A DNA stretch of 64,000 bases from Bacteroidota bacterium (GTDB lineage: Bacteria > Bacteroidota > Ignavibacteria > Tepidaquicellales > Tepidaquicellaceae). The DNA is taken from the NCBI GenBank assembly GCA_018266845.1, contig JAFDZO010000017.1:90606-154605 (forward strand). Reading direction: 5' to 3'. Positions 34,298 through 43,742 of the stretch are shown here, piece by piece (the first letter of the stretch is position 1; each line of letters starts with the position of its first letter). Below the pieces are notes generated by a model. It did no database searches. It was not told the DNA's origin and saw only the letters and a list, made by a program, of their open reading frames with translations. Position numbers and translations under genes: made by a program.

Positions 34298-35143
34298 TTA
34301 AGTTGTTTTATACAAGTACCAGCCGTCTCCGATTTCTCTAATCATAATAAAACCACTCTTTTTTATTTTAGGAATTTTATTCTTATCTTTCTCATAGAAA
34401 AAACCGAAAGTGTTATCAAGCATTCCGCCTATCATAAAACAATTTTCCGCTGTCCCACTTTCAAATCTGCTTTCATAAGTAAACATATGAAGATTAAGGG
34501 AATCAAGCGCTTTAATTATATCAGGATCTTTGCAAAAATTTTCCTGCGCATTTTCGCTTCCTTTAAATTTTTCAAAATATATATTGAGCAGTCTGGTAAA
34601 CGCCGGCTTATTATCTAAAAAATATTGTATAAGTTCTTTATCTGAGAAAAGCTCAAGCCTGCATTGCATGATAAATTTCCTTATGTTAATTCTTTTTGAT
34701 GGCACGGTATCTGTAGCTTTTAGCATAAGGGAATCCAGTTTTCTTAGACTATCTTCCGAAACGTTTTCATATTGCTCCAAAATTTTTGCTGCAAAACCCG
34801 TCATAGCCAGTGCCCTCATAGCTTGAATTTTCCACTCTGTATCCTTTTTAAAAAAAATATACCAGTTTTCTTTGTGCTTTCCTAATGATAGGTTTACGGC
34901 TGTAACAGCTTCTATTGAATCCTGATAAAGAACTTCAAATTCCCTCTCTACGCTATCAGGCATTTGCTGCCCTATAGTGGAGTCAGATTTAATATCTTCC
35001 TTCATGTCACAGCAAAGATATTTATTTTTTTCGGGAAAACCGTCTTTGCCGAAAAATTTTTGTGTTATTTCTAGTGGAGATAAATTCTGCGAATGTAAAA
35101 CTGACGAGGAAATAAAAAAAAATATAAAAGTTAAAAATTTCAT
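34298..35143 (-). CDS. Secreted protein of unknown function
   Basis: A 281-residue protein with a signal peptide (1-18, ending VLHSQ). No known domain was recognised. It has a CC pair (LCCDMKED), a mid region rich in Leu/Lys helices (FAAKILEQYENVSEDSLRKLDSL) and a C-terminal tail ending GDGWYLYKTT. Its start overlaps the stop of the next upstream gene by 4 nt, so the pair is coupled. Likely periplasmic. Confidence 0.7.
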   Translation of the reverse strand: MKFLTFIFFFISSSVLHSQNLSPLEITQKFFGKDGFPEKNKYLCCDMKEDIKSDSTIGQQMPDSVEREFEVLYQDSIEAVTAVNLSLGKHKENWYIFFKKDTEWKIQAMRALAMTGFAAKILEQYENVSEDSLRKLDSLMLKATDTVPSKRINIRKFIMQCRLELFSDKELIQYFLDNKPAFTRLLNIYFEKFKGSENAQENFCKDPDIIKALDSLNLHMFTYESRFESGTAENCFMIGGMLDNTFGFFYEKDKNKIPKIKKSGFIMIREIGDGWYLYKTT

Positions 35144-35640
35144 TCTTTTTCCTTTTCTAGTTTTTCCCTGATAAATTCATCTAATTTGCCCGTCTTTTCT
35201 TTTTCTATGAGTGTATCAATTGCATTGTTCTTTTCTATTCCTCCTAAATTATAAAGATTTAAAATTGACTTTAACCCTGCAGCATTAATTTTAACTTCGT
35301 TTTCTTTGTCCTTAGTTGCAAGCTCATATTTTACAGCTCCGGCAATAAATGCCATAAGCAGATATGAATTTGCCTGTGCATAATCATTAAGATATCCGCT
35401 AATTTTAATTGTTATGCCATGGTACCCTGCCGCGAATCTCAATATATAAAAATTAATTTCTTTTCTTAAAACAGTGTCTTTGGTAACGGGTGTTGTTTCA
35501 AGCCATTCGATTCCTTTTAATACATTAGGAATCAGTTTCTCATAATCTTCCTGAGTGTATTTATTGTCATTCTGCGCAAATGAATTTTTCTGAAAGAAAA
35601 AAGAAATAAGAAGTAAAAATAAAACGGCAAGTTTTTTCAC
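35140..35640 (-). CDS. Small secreted protein of unknown function
   Basis: A 166-residue protein with a signal peptide (1-22, ending SFAQ). The remainder is helical and charged, with YTQEDYEKLIPNVLKGIEWLETTPV and a very acidic/basic C-terminus (EKEKTGKLDEFI...KLEKEKE). Unrecognised family. It is the first gene of a two-gene operon with the preceding entry. Confidence 0.7.
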   Translation of the reverse strand: MKKLAVLFLLLISFFFQKNSFAQNDNKYTQEDYEKLIPNVLKGIEWLETTPVTKDTVLRKEINFYILRFAAGYHGITIKISGYLNDYAQANSYLLMAFIAGAVKYELATKDKENEVKINAAGLKSILNLYNLGGIEKNNAIDTLIEKEKTGKLDEFIREKLEKEKE

Positions 35641-35764
35641 AGCTATGGTTTTAAAATTAATTTATAAATTAGATGTTGAAATTTCAACTTTAAAAGAAAA
35701 AAGGAAACAAAATTTTTATTTGTATTTTCATATCTCATATAAACCATTTTCTTTATTTTCCCCT

Positions 35765-36187
35765 ATGCTCTTCTTTCAAAAAGAAATAACACTAAAAGAA
35801 TACTCACGCGGATTTCATTTAATTACTTCCGAAATTCTCTCTCACATCCCGGAGATAAAAAATATCAAAACGGGTATGTGCAATATTTTTATTCAGCACA
35901 CTTCGGCGGGACTTACCATAAACGAAAATGCCGACCCGACTGTGCGAAAAGATTTCGAGTCGCACTTTAACGAAATGGTGCCCGAAGATATGCCGTACTA
36001 CAGGCATAACTACGAAGGCAGCGATGATATGCCCGCGCACATAAAATCATCTCTACTTGGCTGCTCGCTGAACATACCTGTAACTGACGGCGATTTGAAT
36101 CTCGGTACATGGCAGGGAATATATTTATGCGAGCACCGCAATCACGGTGGAAGAAGAAGAATAGTGATAACCCTTTGGGGAATTTGA
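35765..36187 (+). CDS. YjbQ-family (UPF0047) protein
   Basis: A 140-residue protein from the ATG at 35765 (MLFFQKEITLKEYSRGFHLI). The frame is open 40 codons upstream but that stretch has no family similarity. It matches UPF0047/YjbQ: MCNIFIQHTSAGLTINENADP, then EDMPYYRHNYEGSDDMPAHIKSSLLG, GTWQGIYLCEHRNHGGRRRIV. The His and Glu residues in HTSAG and CEHR are the conserved core. YjbQ has been linked to secondary thiamine phosphate synthase activity; the physiological role is uncertain. Confidence 0.88.
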   Translation: MLFFQKEITLKEYSRGFHLITSEILSHIPEIKNIKTGMCNIFIQHTSAGLTINENADPTVRKDFESHFNEMVPEDMPYYRHNYEGSDDMPAHIKSSLLGCSLNIPVTDGDLNLGTWQGIYLCEHRNHGGRRRIVITLWGI

Positions 36188-36199
36188 ATCGCTGATTTA

Positions 36200-36339
36200 T
36201 AGTGATTTTTTAACACAGATTTTTATGATTAATATGATGACACAGAAAAAAAAGTTACGATTAATTTTTTTACGGGTATTTTATAAAAACCACTAATAAC
36301 GAATAACGAAACACAAACAACGACCAACAAAAAACGACA
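36200..36339. other. Intergenic low-complexity region with short repeats
   Basis: Contains AACACAGATTTTTATG...GACACAG and, just before the next start codon, repeated AACGA units (ACTAATAACGAATAACGAA, ACAACGACCAACAAAAAACG). No ORF or strong hairpin. It resembles other AACGA-rich gaps in the window (10490-10628, 12825-12860). Confidence 0.4.
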
Positions 36340-37539
36340 ATGAAAAGATTACTTTTAATATTTTTACTTTTAGCTTCCGCTTCATTTGGGCAGACGACTT
36401 TATTTCAGATTGTAGAAAGCGTTCCGAAAGAAACCACTATGGAAAAATCGCGTTTACCGCGAACACAAACGGTTTGGCTTGATATGATTAAACACTCTAA
36501 AAACACTCTTGATATAGGAATGTTTTACTTTGCAAATAAAAAAGGCGAGGCGCTTGAGCCGGTAATGGATGCAATAAAAAATGCTGCTGCGCGCGGTGTA
36601 AAAGTAAGAATATTGGTTGACTCATCATTTTACTCCGGTTCGGAAAAATCCGTTGATGAGCTTGCGGGAATCAACAACATTACGATAGCTAAAATTTCCT
36701 TCAAAAACTCCGGCGGCGGAGTGATGCACGCAAAATATATTGTTGCCGATGAAAAGGACGTGTATTCCGGCAGCGCAAATGCCGACTGGCGCGCGCTTGA
36801 CCACATTCACGAGCTTGGCGTAAGAGTGAAGAATAAAAAATTAGGGAAGTGCTTTGAGACTATTTTCAATTACGACTGGAATAATTCCGATATAGGAAGA
36901 AATACTATCAGACAAGATATTTCGGCTGATGATGTAATTAACTCTTTCAATCAGCTTACAATTGAAACAAAAAATTACGGCAAGGTTACTCTCTTTCCCT
37001 GTTTTTCTCCCATAGGAAAAGTGCCGGAAATATTCAGCAATGAACACGATGAAATGCTGAACATTATCAACAACGCTAAAAGCAGTCTTCATATTCAGAT
37101 GTACTCATATAATACGAAAGATGAATTTAGAGATATTGATAACGCATTAAGAGATGCTGCAGCGCGCGGTGTGAAAATAAAAATTATTTTTGCAAACTGG
37201 GCAATAAGAAAAGGAGCAACAGAGGTGATTCAAGAGTTATCGAAGGTGAAAAATATTGAAGTGAAATTCAGCGCAATACCCGAACACTCAAGCGGATTTA
37301 TTTCTTATGCGAGAGTTGAGCACTGCAAATATTTTATTGCAGATAATAATATCAGCTGGATAAGCTCGGCTAATTGGGAGCGCGGTTACTTCTACGGCTC
37401 GCGCAACACAACGATTGTAATTGAGAATAAAAAAGTGAACGCAGCCCTGAAAAATATTTTTATGTTCGATTGGAAATCGAAATACACGGAATTCGTTGAC
37501 GCAAACAAAACCTATGAGTCAGTAAAACGCAGCCAGTAA
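36340..37539 (+). CDS. Secreted phospholipase D-like protein with two HKD motifs
   Basis: A 399-residue protein with signal peptide (1-17, ending SFGQ). Two HxKx4D motifs are intact: HAKYIVAD (His near 130) and HCKYFIAD (His near 328), each followed by S-x-N-W type downstream residues (SGSANADW, SSANWERG). The arrangement resembles PLD3/K4-type phosphodiesterases. Possible substrates are phospholipid or nucleic acid; the family includes nucleases. It starts an operon with a GNAT gene (TAATG overlap). Confidence 0.87.
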   Translation: MKRLLLIFLLLASASFGQTTLFQIVESVPKETTMEKSRLPRTQTVWLDMIKHSKNTLDIGMFYFANKKGEALEPVMDAIKNAAARGVKVRILVDSSFYSGSEKSVDELAGINNITIAKISFKNSGGGVMHAKYIVADEKDVYSGSANADWRALDHIHELGVRVKNKKLGKCFETIFNYDWNNSDIGRNTIRQDISADDVINSFNQLTIETKNYGKVTLFPCFSPIGKVPEIFSNEHDEMLNIINNAKSSLHIQMYSYNTKDEFRDIDNALRDAAARGVKIKIIFANWAIRKGATEVIQELSKVKNIEVKFSAIPEHSSGFISYARVEHCKYFIADNNISWISSANWERGYFYGSRNTTIVIENKKVNAALKNIFMFDWKSKYTEFVDANKTYESVKRSQ

Positions 37540-37952
37540 TGGAGATTATTTATACAGAGGAAAAAAATATTTCAAAGGATGAACTATTCTCATTGTATGA
37601 TGATGCGGGATGGAGCATATATACGAAAAATTTACAAAAGCTTTCCGATGCCGTCGGCAATTCTTACTTAACAATCACTGCCCGTGTAGATGGCATTCTG
37701 GCAGGGCTTATAAGAATTATAAGCGACGGACTGACCATTGTTTACGTGCAGGATATTCTTGTTCTTAAGCAATTCAAAAGAATGAAAATCGGCACAGAGC
37801 TTATGAAAAGAGTTCTTGAAAGATTTATAGATGTGAGGCAGATAGTTTTGACAACAGATAATTCGGAAGAACAAATTAAATTTTACGAATCGCTTGGGTT
37901 TAAAAGAAATTCGGAGTTAGATATAAACTCGTTTATAAAAATTCAAAATTAA
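37539..37952 (+). CDS. GNAT-family N-acetyltransferase 3
   Basis: A 137-residue acetyltransferase with IVYVQDILVLKQFKRMKIGTEL (acetyl-CoA loop, with K-R-M-K-I-G) and EEQIKFYESLGFKRN near the C-terminus. It overlaps the PLD gene by one base and is 1 nt from the RidA gene. Substrate unknown. Confidence 0.85.
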   Translation: MEIIYTEEKNISKDELFSLYDDAGWSIYTKNLQKLSDAVGNSYLTITARVDGILAGLIRIISDGLTIVYVQDILVLKQFKRMKIGTELMKRVLERFIDVRQIVLTTDNSEEQIKFYESLGFKRNSELDINSFIKIQN

Positions 37953-37953
37953 T

Positions 37954-38343
37954 ATGAAAAGAAAATTAATTTCGTCCGGGTCTATATGGGAAGAGAAATT
38001 CGGCTATTCGCGCGCCGTAAAAATTGGAAACATGGTTTTTGTTGCAGGCACAACGGCAACAGATGAAAACAGTAATGTAATGCACGCAGGAGACGCTTAC
38101 GGGCAGACCGTTGCCATTATAAAAAAAATAGAAAAAGCTCTTGAGCAGGCGGGAGCATCATTAAAAGATATTGTACGCCTTACAATGTATGTAACGGATA
38201 TATCTCAGGGAATGGAGGTGGGCAGAGCAACGGGTGAATATTTCAAAGATATAAAACCTGCAAACACGATGGTGGAAGTGAGCGCTTTTGTTCACCCCGA
38301 TATGCTGGTTGAGATTTCGGCAGATGCAGTTATCACTAATTAA
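37954..38343 (+). CDS. Rid (YjgF/YER057c) family protein
   Basis: A 129-residue trimer-forming Rid-domain protein: RAVKIGNMVFVAGTTATDEN, LTMYVTDISQG and NTMVEVSAFVHPDMLVEI. In RidA a catalytic arginine sits where this protein has Phe (VSAFVHP), so it likely belongs to an Arg-lacking Rid subgroup and may not hydrolyse 2-aminoacrylate-type imines. It is flanked in the same direction by a GNAT and an SDR gene. Confidence 0.85.
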   Translation: MKRKLISSGSIWEEKFGYSRAVKIGNMVFVAGTTATDENSNVMHAGDAYGQTVAIIKKIEKALEQAGASLKDIVRLTMYVTDISQGMEVGRATGEYFKDIKPANTMVEVSAFVHPDMLVEISADAVITN

Positions 38344-38358
38344 TAATGAAAAAGAATA

Positions 38359-39120
38359 ATGAATAATTGGAGTTTAGAAAACAAAACAGCTTTGATTACT
38401 GGCGGTAGCAAGGGAATAGGGTTAGCCATTGTGGAAGAACTTCTTTCGCTGGGATGTGAAGTTTTTTTTGCTGCAAGAACGCAAAACGATGTATTGAAAA
38501 TTATCAACAAACATAAAGAAAAAAACCTGCACGGGATAATTGCAGATGTGAGCACCGAGGAAGGCAGAGAAAAAATTTATCATATAATAAAAACCCGCGC
38601 GAAGAAGCTGGATTTTCTAATTAACAATGCCGGTACTAACATTAGAAAAAAATCCGTTGAATATTCTTCAGATGAATATGATAAGATAATGAATACAAAT
38701 ATAAAAGCTGCGTTTGAGCTTACGAAAAATCTTTATCCTTATTTTAAAAAATCCAAAGATGCCTCTGTTGTGAATATCGCCTCCGTAAGCGGACTTGCAA
38801 GCACTTCATCCGGTATTATATATGCAATGTCAAAAGCAGCTTTAATTCAAATGACAAAATATCTTGCTGTGGAGTGGGCAGCAGAGAAAATAAGAGTAAA
38901 TGCAATTGCTCCGTGGTATGTGAAAACTCCTCTTGTTGAAGAAGTAATGAAAGATAAGAAACGCCTTGCAAGAATTATAGATTTCACTCCTATGAAAAGA
39001 GTCGGCAAGCCGGAAGAAATTTCAGGGCTTGCAGCATTTCTCTGCATGAAAAAATCTTCCTTTATTACGGGTCAGTGCATAGCTGCCGATGGCGGATTGA
39101 TGGCAGGAGCGTTCTTTTGA
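38359..39120 (+). CDS. Short-chain dehydrogenase/reductase (tropinone reductase-like)
   Basis: A 253-residue SDR with ITGGSKGIGLAIVEELLS, the NNAGTN motif, IASVSGLASTSSGIIYAMSKAAL containing catalytic Ser and YxxxK, and RVNAIAPWYVKTPL near the C-terminus. The subfamily resembles tropinone reductase-like SDRs. Substrate unknown. It is the last gene of the PLD-GNAT-Rid-SDR run. Confidence 0.88.
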   Translation: MNNWSLENKTALITGGSKGIGLAIVEELLSLGCEVFFAARTQNDVLKIINKHKEKNLHGIIADVSTEEGREKIYHIIKTRAKKLDFLINNAGTNIRKKSVEYSSDEYDKIMNTNIKAAFELTKNLYPYFKKSKDASVVNIASVSGLASTSSGIIYAMSKAALIQMTKYLAVEWAAEKIRVNAIAPWYVKTPLVEEVMKDKKRLARIIDFTPMKRVGKPEEISGLAAFLCMKKSSFITGQCIAADGGLMAGAFF

Positions 39121-39234
39121 ATTATGAATTTAGAATTATGAGTTATGAATTATTAACCGGCGTAAAGAAAAAATGCAACAAGCTACCTGTTATCGCTATG
39201 ACATAATTCATAATTCAGACCTCAGAATTCATAA
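39121..39234. repeat. AATTATGAATT-type inverted repeat region
   Basis: Left: ATTATGAATTTAGAATTATG with further AATTAT units; right: repeated CATAATTCATAATTCAG and AGAATTCATAAC units. The two halves are approximate reverse complements around a central unrelated segment. It lies between the convergent SDR and TerC genes and no ORF is seen. Confidence 0.5.
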
Positions 39235-39981
39235 CTACTCTTTATATTTTTCCTTCAACTCTACCGGTTTCGTTTTCTTTCTCAATTTAATATTTAACAT
39301 CTCGACAAGGAATGAGAAAGCCATAGCGAAGTAAACATATCCTTTTGGCACATCAATATGCAGACCTTCCAAGAACAATAACAAACCAATCATAAGCAGA
39401 AACGAAAGCGCAAGCATTTTTATTGTGGGATGCTTGTGAATAAAATTACTTACACTTTTTGCAAACATAAGCATTACAATCATTGAAAGAATGATTGCAA
39501 TAATCATAATGGAAACATGTTTAACTAAACCGACTGCTGTAATAACAGAATCGAACGAGAAAACTATATCAAGCATTACAATTTGCGCAAGCAAAGCTCC
39601 CATTCCTTTTTTAACAACATTTTTGGAATCTTCTTCTTTGCCTTCCAGCTTTTCGTGGATTTCCAGTGTACTTTTAAAAATCAGGAAAAGACCGCCGAGA
39701 ATCAGAATCAACCCTCTTCCCGTAACATCAAAATTAAAAACCGTGAATAGCGGATGTACAAGTCCGGCAATCCACGATATACTCAAAAGAAGCAGTACTC
39801 TGAAAATAAGCGCAAGCGAAAGACCTAACCGGCGCGCTTTGCCTTGTTCGTGTTCAGGCAGTTTGCCTGTTATAATTGAGATGAAAATTATATTGTCTAT
39901 TCCCAATATAATTTCCATAAAGGTAAGCGTAAGCAGACTGATGTAAGTATCAGTCTGCGAAAAAAGAGAAAGAAATTCCAT
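39235..39981 (-). CDS. TerC-family membrane protein
   Basis: A 248-residue integral membrane protein with six to seven helices and the TerC signature: MEIILGIDNIIFISIITGKLP, LGLSLALIFRVLLL, then a second inverted half with MLDIVFSFDSVITAVGL. The two Asp residues (GIDN, SFDS) are the conserved metal-linked acidic positions. The family is linked to tellurite resistance and to manganese homeostasis; substrate here is not determined. Confidence 0.92.
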   Translation of the reverse strand: MEFLSLFSQTDTYISLLTLTFMEIILGIDNIIFISIITGKLPEHEQGKARRLGLSLALIFRVLLLLSISWIAGLVHPLFTVFNFDVTGRGLILILGGLFLIFKSTLEIHEKLEGKEEDSKNVVKKGMGALLAQIVMLDIVFSFDSVITAVGLVKHVSIMIIAIILSMIVMLMFAKSVSNFIHKHPTIKMLALSFLLMIGLLLFLEGLHIDVPKGYVYFAMAFSFLVEMLNIKLRKKTKPVELKEKYKE

Positions 39982-40002
39982 TAACAGTATTAGATGAAAA
40001 AA

Positions 40003-42615
40003 TTATTTTATAAGCAGCATCTTTTTTGAATCGGTTTTTACTCCGTTGATAAAAATGGAATAAAAATATATTCCGCTTGAAAGCGCTGATGCATTAAATT
40101 CCGTTTCGTGATTTCCGGCGCCGTCGTATCTGCTATAGATGTTTTTTACTTCCATTCCCTTCACATCGTAAACTTTTAAATCAACAAATGCAGGTTTATT
40201 TAAATCAAACTTTATTTTTGTCGCAGGATTAAACGGATTCGGATAATTCTGGTAAAGCTTAAAATCCTTAACAATTGTATTGGAGTTTCCAACACTGACA
40301 GGATTCTGAACTAAATCCCTCTGCCAGATGCCATTACCGTAAGTTGCAGCTCTTAGTTTTCTGTTTGTATAAGAAATGCTTAAATCAAAAATCATAGCGT
40401 AGGGCATTCCGTTTCTGTACTCATACCAAACCGCTCCATTATTTGTTGTAACATAAGTTCCGAAATCATTTCCTACGTAAATATTTTGCGGAAACAGCGG
40501 GTCTATTACAGCGCTTTGGTGCGGGATGTCGGGCAGATTGCCTGAAATATTTGTCCATGTGTCTCCATTATTAGTTGTTCTGAAAACATGACCTGTTCCA
40601 AATCCGCCAAATGTTGCAATAACTTCCTTTGAGTTATTCGGATTAATTGCAAGGTCAGTAACATATCTATTTGGAAGAGTTCCTGTAATACTTGTCCAAT
40701 TCACTCCGCCGTTAACGCTTCTGAAAACTCCTGCCGTTGTTGCGCTGGGCGCAGAACCGGCATAAAGAGTATCAGGATTAGTATAAGAAACTGCCATTGA
40801 AAGCAGACGGTTTCCTCCGAATACACTTGCTCCGTAAGGTCCCTGCCAGTTTCCCCCGCCTGTTGTAGATTTGTAAATTGAAGTTCCTCCGATGTAAACT
40901 ATATTTGAGTTCGACTTTGCAATAGTGTAAGGAGCAACAAAACAATACGCGCTGGAAGTGCCTGCGTTTGGCGGAGAAATATCCGTCCAGCTTACACCTC
41001 TATTGGTGGATTTGTTTAAATCGCCATAAGTGTACTCCATATAGCAGATATTATCATTAGAGGCATTCACTCCGGCTGACATTCCATCGCCGAAAAAAGT
41101 TTTGTACCAGGCAGTTGTTCCCTGATGAAATGCAGCCCTGTTATCCTGCATACCGCCAAGACACCAGACAGAATCCTGATAGGAGTTTGAAAGAGCTGCA
41201 TAAAACTGTGAAGTAACATAACCGCCATTACATGAATAGAAAGTTTCACCGAAATCATTCGAGCGGTATAAGCCGCCGTCTGCCATTATGTAAACTTTGT
41301 TCGCATCTTTCGGGTTTGATACAATTTCATGCACATCGGCATGAACAAAATTTGCAGGACCTTCAGGCTGACCGGGCGGAGTTGCGCCGGTATTCCAAAG
41401 AGACCAGTCTGATTTTGTTGTGAATGAAGTTCCGCCGTTGGTAGATTTTTCTATATTAAGAGTTCCGGCTAATATTAGATTTGCGTTATCCGATTTTATC
41501 ATATTAGCATTATTATACCAGCCCTGATTCCCGATTGGCACAGCAGTGCTTAATACAGTCCAGTTTAATCCTGCATTCGTACTTTTGTAATAGCCTATAT
41601 ATGATAAATCGTTCGATACACTTGCAGTGATAATGTTCGGGTCGGCTTTATAAACCTCAATAGTTGTTTTGCCCGTCCATGAAGCCGGAAGCCCGCCGGA
41701 AAGCTTAGTCCAGTTTGTGCCGCCGTTAGTAGTTTTATAAATACCAATATCTGTAAGCGGTGCGATATTCGTGAGGTTTCCGACTGAAGCATAAATTACA
41801 TTTGAATCAAGAGGATTGACCTCTAAATCCATTACCATTTTTACATCAAGAGATTTTACCCATGCAGAGCCGTTAAATTTATAAATACCTTCGCTTGTTG
41901 CCGCATACAAAATATTAGAGTTGAACGGATTGTATTGAACTTTCCAGACACCTCTTTGATTATTGTAAGACCAGTCCAATGATTTTATCCATGTGCTGCC
42001 CCCGTCAGTAGTTTTTAAAATTCCTATTCCATACATTCCGCGTGTCAGGCGATTATCAAGCCCGTTAAACGACGACTGGTATCCGTAGTTTTCACCTGTG
42101 CCAATATAGATTTCGTTTACATTGTTTTTATTAATCGCTATAGAACTTACAGCAAGAGATGGGTAGCCCGTATTAATTTGTGTCCACGCTGCTGCGCCAA
42201 TACCGCCGGAAGTTGATTTCCAAAGACCCCCGGAAGATGAACCGATATATATAATACTTGTATCAATAGGATTCACTGCAAGAGATAAACTTCTTCCGCC
42301 GATGTTATTAGGTCCCATTGATTGCCACGTTGCAGCAGCGTCGGTAACTGTGTTAAAATCGCTGACATGGTCGCGGGTATATTCAAATGCTTTAATATAC
42401 TTATCCTGCGGAATATCTTTTTCGGGATATGAGCGGATTTCATTCAAGAACTGCATTGATTCGTATGCGCCCGATGGCTTATTTATATCTTCACTTTCTT
42501 CTCGGTTGATATTATCTGTTGATGAAACCGATAAATTTTTCCCTGAATATTTCATTAAAAAGTATATGCCGGAAAGAAGCAGAATTCCTAATAAAAAAAG
42601 TTTAGTTTTTTGCAT
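40003..42615 (-). CDS. Large secreted BNR/VPS10-like propeller protein with T9SS sorting domain
   Basis: An 870-residue protein from the ATG at 42615 (MQKTKLFLLGILLLSGIYFLM, signal/TM). The frame is open to 42702 but the added 29 residues form a second hydrophobic stretch with no support. The body has many BNR/Sortilin-type units, such as SGGLWKSTSGG and STNGGTSF, and blocks like WQSMGPNNIGGRSLSLAVNPID. The C-terminal Por domain has NYPNPFNPATKIKFD, SGIYFYSI and SKKMLLIK. It is a large tandem propeller exported by the type IX system. Role unknown. Confidence 0.87.
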   Translation of the reverse strand: MQKTKLFLLGILLLSGIYFLMKYSGKNLSVSSTDNINREESEDINKPSGAYESMQFLNEIRSYPEKDIPQDKYIKAFEYTRDHVSDFNTVTDAAATWQSMGPNNIGGRSLSLAVNPIDTSIIYIGSSSGGLWKSTSGGIGAAAWTQINTGYPSLAVSSIAINKNNVNEIYIGTGENYGYQSSFNGLDNRLTRGMYGIGILKTTDGGSTWIKSLDWSYNNQRGVWKVQYNPFNSNILYAATSEGIYKFNGSAWVKSLDVKMVMDLEVNPLDSNVIYASVGNLTNIAPLTDIGIYKTTNGGTNWTKLSGGLPASWTGKTTIEVYKADPNIITASVSNDLSYIGYYKSTNAGLNWTVLSTAVPIGNQGWYNNANMIKSDNANLILAGTLNIEKSTNGGTSFTTKSDWSLWNTGATPPGQPEGPANFVHADVHEIVSNPKDANKVYIMADGGLYRSNDFGETFYSCNGGYVTSQFYAALSNSYQDSVWCLGGMQDNRAAFHQGTTAWYKTFFGDGMSAGVNASNDNICYMEYTYGDLNKSTNRGVSWTDISPPNAGTSSAYCFVAPYTIAKSNSNIVYIGGTSIYKSTTGGGNWQGPYGASVFGGNRLLSMAVSYTNPDTLYAGSAPSATTAGVFRSVNGGVNWTSITGTLPNRYVTDLAINPNNSKEVIATFGGFGTGHVFRTTNNGDTWTNISGNLPDIPHQSAVIDPLFPQNIYVGNDFGTYVTTNNGAVWYEYRNGMPYAMIFDLSISYTNRKLRAATYGNGIWQRDLVQNPVSVGNSNTIVKDFKLYQNYPNPFNPATKIKFDLNKPAFVDLKVYDVKGMEVKNIYSRYDGAGNHETEFNASALSSGIYFYSIFINGVKTDSKKMLLIK

Positions 42616-42757
42616 AAGAAGGTAATAGTGAATGAATAAAATTAGTCCTAAGCAAAAGGAAAAACAATTCAAAATAAGCCGTAAAAAATTGATATGAATC
42701 ATACTGTTTTGCCGGATTTTTTTGTAATTTTAATGTAGAATTTTTATCATAATATAT

Positions 42758-43114
42758 ATGGCACTTAAAATATTAGGAATAATTATCGCGCTTCACGGCT
42801 TAATTCACCTTTTAGGATTCGTGAATCAAACCGGAATCAAAAAAGTGAAAGATTTCAGCGGCATTACTCTTATGCCGGTATCGAAAACTCTTTCAAAAAT
42901 CATTGGCTGGTTTTGGCTTTTTACTGCATTACTTTTCGTTGTTTCCTCGGTTTACCTTTTAGAGGGAAACGGATTTAAATTACTCATTATGATTCCGGCA
43001 ATAGTTTTTTCACAATTACTAATTATCTTTTATTGGAAGGATGCTAAGGCAGGGACTATTGCAAACTTGATTATTGTATCAGGAATATTCATTTTTCCTT
43101 CCCTAATCTCTTAG
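42758..43114 (+). CDS. Small four-helix membrane protein
   Basis: A 118-residue hydrophobic protein with about four transmembrane helices (3-22, 45-67, 73-92, 97-115). It has LIHLLGFVNQTG near the first helix and FYWKDAKAGT before the last. No family recognised. Divergent from the BNR protein gene and upstream of the ComEA-like gene. Confidence 0.75.
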   Translation: MALKILGIIIALHGLIHLLGFVNQTGIKKVKDFSGITLMPVSKTLSKIIGWFWLFTALLFVVSSVYLLEGNGFKLLIMIPAIVFSQLLIIFYWKDAKAGTIANLIIVSGIFIFPSLIS

Positions 43115-43156
43115 ATTATTAAAAGTATATTTAGTATTTTATCTCCTTATCGAATC

Positions 43157-43684
43157 TTGAAGCAATTCTTAGCCAATATTGGATTTACGAAAAAGGAGAC
43201 AAAAGTTATTCTTCTTATCCTCGGCGTATTAATTATCGGCGCCGGCATAAAATATTATAAATATTTTTTTACAGAGGACAATAAGAAATATGATTACTCA
43301 CGCAGCGATGATGAATTTAAAAAACTGACAGAAGAAGCGAAGAAAAGAGAGTTTGACATCGCTAAAAACGATACTATTGAAAACGAGCGCTTAAAGCTGA
43401 TTACAGGTGAAATGGTAAAGCTGCAGGATAGCATTGAATCCATTGGAAAAGAACCAAAGACTTCAAAAAAAGAATTAAAGTTAAGGGAAAAAAGTATTAA
43501 TTTGAATACGGCAGGCATAGATGAACTTGTTTCGCTTCCCGGAATAGGCGAAAGCACTGCCCAAAAAATAGTTGAGTATAGAAATAAAAAGGGGAAATTT
43601 AAAAATATCAAAGAGCTTATGAACGTAAAGGGAATAGGAGAAAAAAAATTTGAGAAAATAAAGGAGTATCTGGTATTAGAATAA
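43157..43684 (+). CDS. ComEA-like helix-hairpin-helix protein
   Basis: A 175-residue protein with a TTG start (43157); no ATG precedes the hydrophobic helix (about 15-33), so TTG is the best start. A basic, coiled-coil-prone stretch follows and then the double HhH module: NLNTAGIDELVSLPGIGESTAQKIVEYR and IKELMNVKGIGEKKFEKIKEYL. ComEA binds DNA at the membrane during natural transformation; in Bacteroidota such proteins occur without a full com set. Uptake or DNA-binding role is likely, but other com genes are not in the window. Confidence 0.85.
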   Translation: MKQFLANIGFTKKETKVILLILGVLIIGAGIKYYKYFFTEDNKKYDYSRSDDEFKKLTEEAKKREFDIAKNDTIENERLKLITGEMVKLQDSIESIGKEPKTSKKELKLREKSINLNTAGIDELVSLPGIGESTAQKIVEYRNKKGKFKNIKELMNVKGIGEKKFEKIKEYLVLE

Positions 43685-43742
43685 AAAAATAAAACAAATA
43701 TTATTTCTTTTTCAGGGGAAGAAAGTTTCAATAAAAAAAACT

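Noticed and set aside
39491..39946. 151-codon ORF opposite TerC
   Set aside because: Antisense shadow of a conserved membrane gene.
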